From an uncultured Desulfobacterales bacterium (GTDB lineage Bacteria > Desulfobacterota > Desulfobacteria > Desulfobacterales > UBA11574), in contig CALANC010000105.1 in assembly GCA_937925895.1 (NCBI GenBank), positions 1 through 6,668 of the forward strand: a stretch of DNA of 6,668 nucleotides, written 5' to 3'. The position numbers and the translations under genes are program-made. The notes beneath the pieces are model-generated. The model ran no database searches. It was not told the DNA's origin and saw only the letters and a list, made by a program, of their open reading frames with translations. Shown here piece by piece: positions 5,977-6,668 of the stretch (the stretch's first letter is position 1; every line of letters begins with the position of its first letter).

Positions 5977-6657
5977 ATGGCGACACCTGAAACGCAAAAA
6001 AACATGCAGGCATCAAATGGACCGGTATATTATATCGTCGGTCCCAGGAGAATGCACAATGAGCTGATCGCCTCGTATCTGGAACAAAAAACCGGCAACG
6101 AGTGCTATGTAGTAAATGACACCAGCCAGGCTCGAACAGATCACTCCAAAAACCAAAACCGGCAGAAGCTCCTGCTCTGGGACTGCCAGGGGAAAAAGCT
6201 GAACGGCCTGCTTGCCGAGCTGGCTCCTTATATCAACGGCAATCGATCCGAAAACCGTATCGTCCTCTTTAACGTGTCCGCCGATCTGAAGTTTCAAAAG
6301 AAATTTGTTTTAAAGGGCGTCTGCGGTTGTGTTTACGAACATGATTCACTTGATAATTTTATCAAAGGGGTACGGGCTGTTATAGAAGGAAAACTGTGGC
6401 TTTCCAGGGAGATGATGACCCAATGCATTTTTGAAGGGACGGACAATAATAAACCTTCGGAGAGCATCCTTGATAACCTAACCGAAAGACAGATTGAAAT
6501 ACTCGCTTTGATCGCCGTTGGGGCAACAAATGAAGAAATTGCAGAAAAGCTTTATATCAGTCCCCATACAGTGAAAAACCATCTGTATAACATCTTTAAA
6601 AAGATCAACGTCCCCAATCGAGTCCAGGCAGCTCTCTGGGCCGCCGGCAATTTGTAG
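5977..6657 (+). CDS. CsgD-like LuxR-family transcriptional regulator with degenerate receiver domain
   Basis: The protein has 226 aa. Residues of about 167-226 form a LuxR/GerE-type HTH (LTERQIEILALIAVGATNEE; recognition helix SPHTVKNHLYNIFKKI at 195-210). The end NVPNRVQAALWAAGNL closely resembles that of Escherichia coli CsgD (remembered as KNRTQAVSWANDNL). The length is also close to that of CsgD. The N-terminal part (about 16-140) has a receiver-like layout: beta strand YYIVG, an Asp at 69 in LLLWDC where a phosphoacceptor would fall, and a strand RIVLFNVS. The acidic pair expected after the first strand is replaced by VGPRR, and the conserved Lys near 120 is missing (CVYEHDS), so regulation by phosphorylation is unlikely. 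CsgD controls curli and matrix genes in enteric bacteria; the targets here are unknown and may lie past the window end, 11 bp after the stop. It could also be called a generic NarL/FixJ-type regulator. Confidence 0.88.
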   Translation: MATPETQKNMQASNGPVYYIVGPRRMHNELIASYLEQKTGNECYVVNDTSQARTDHSKNQNRQKLLLWDCQGKKLNGLLAELAPYINGNRSENRIVLFNVSADLKFQKKFVLKGVCGCVYEHDSLDNFIKGVRAVIEGKLWLSREMMTQCIFEGTDNNKPSESILDNLTERQIEILALIAVGATNEEIAEKLYISPHTVKNHLYNIFKKINVPNRVQAALWAAGNL

Positions 6658-6668
6658 CAGAAGTCCCT

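Overview
The window is a bacterial chromosomal segment, read as Gram-negative because gene 1 encodes an outer-membrane beta-barrel of the FadL/OmpP1 family with a signal peptide. Moderate-GC coding DNA, very AT-rich intergenic DNA, and a MalT-like ATPase joined to a SARP-type DNA-binding module next to a CsgD-like regulator suggest a Desulfobacterota-like (former deltaproteobacterial) organism. That placement is inference from gene style, not from a marker gene.

Layout. Positions 1-1135 carry no convincing gene. They hold two inverted-repeat, MITE-like elements: 1-223, with 39-bp perfect terminal repeats that reach the window edge, and 797-1000, with 18-bp near-perfect termini. AT-rich DNA with scattered short repeats lies between them. 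Just before gene 1 is an operator-like cluster of palindromes (1043-1126). Three forward genes follow. 1136-2410 is a FadL-family outer-membrane transporter. 2426-5758 is a 1110-aa regulator with a STAND/MalT-type ATPase, a TPR-like helical region, an OmpR-type winged helix and a BTAD domain. 5977-6657 is a CsgD-like regulator with a LuxR-type HTH and a degenerate receiver domain. The first two are 15 bp apart and probably form an operon. The third has its own 218-bp upstream region.

How the parts may work together. The transporter probably brings a hydrophobic compound (fatty acid, hydrocarbon or similar) across the outer membrane. The co-transcribed STAND regulator could sense that compound or a derivative of it. 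The region in front of the CsgD-like gene has a perfect tandem 11-bp direct repeat (TTGTAACCTTC twice, 5911-5932). That is the spacing used by OmpR/PhoB/SARP winged-helix proteins, so the large regulator may control the CsgD-like gene. A second pair of direct repeats (TATGAGRTA, 14-bp period) lies between that box and the start codon and could be a site for the CsgD-like protein itself. The proposed cascade, uptake to STAND-SARP sensor to CsgD-like output (perhaps surface or matrix genes beyond the window), is a hypothesis. The architectures and repeats are seen directly; the wiring is inferred.
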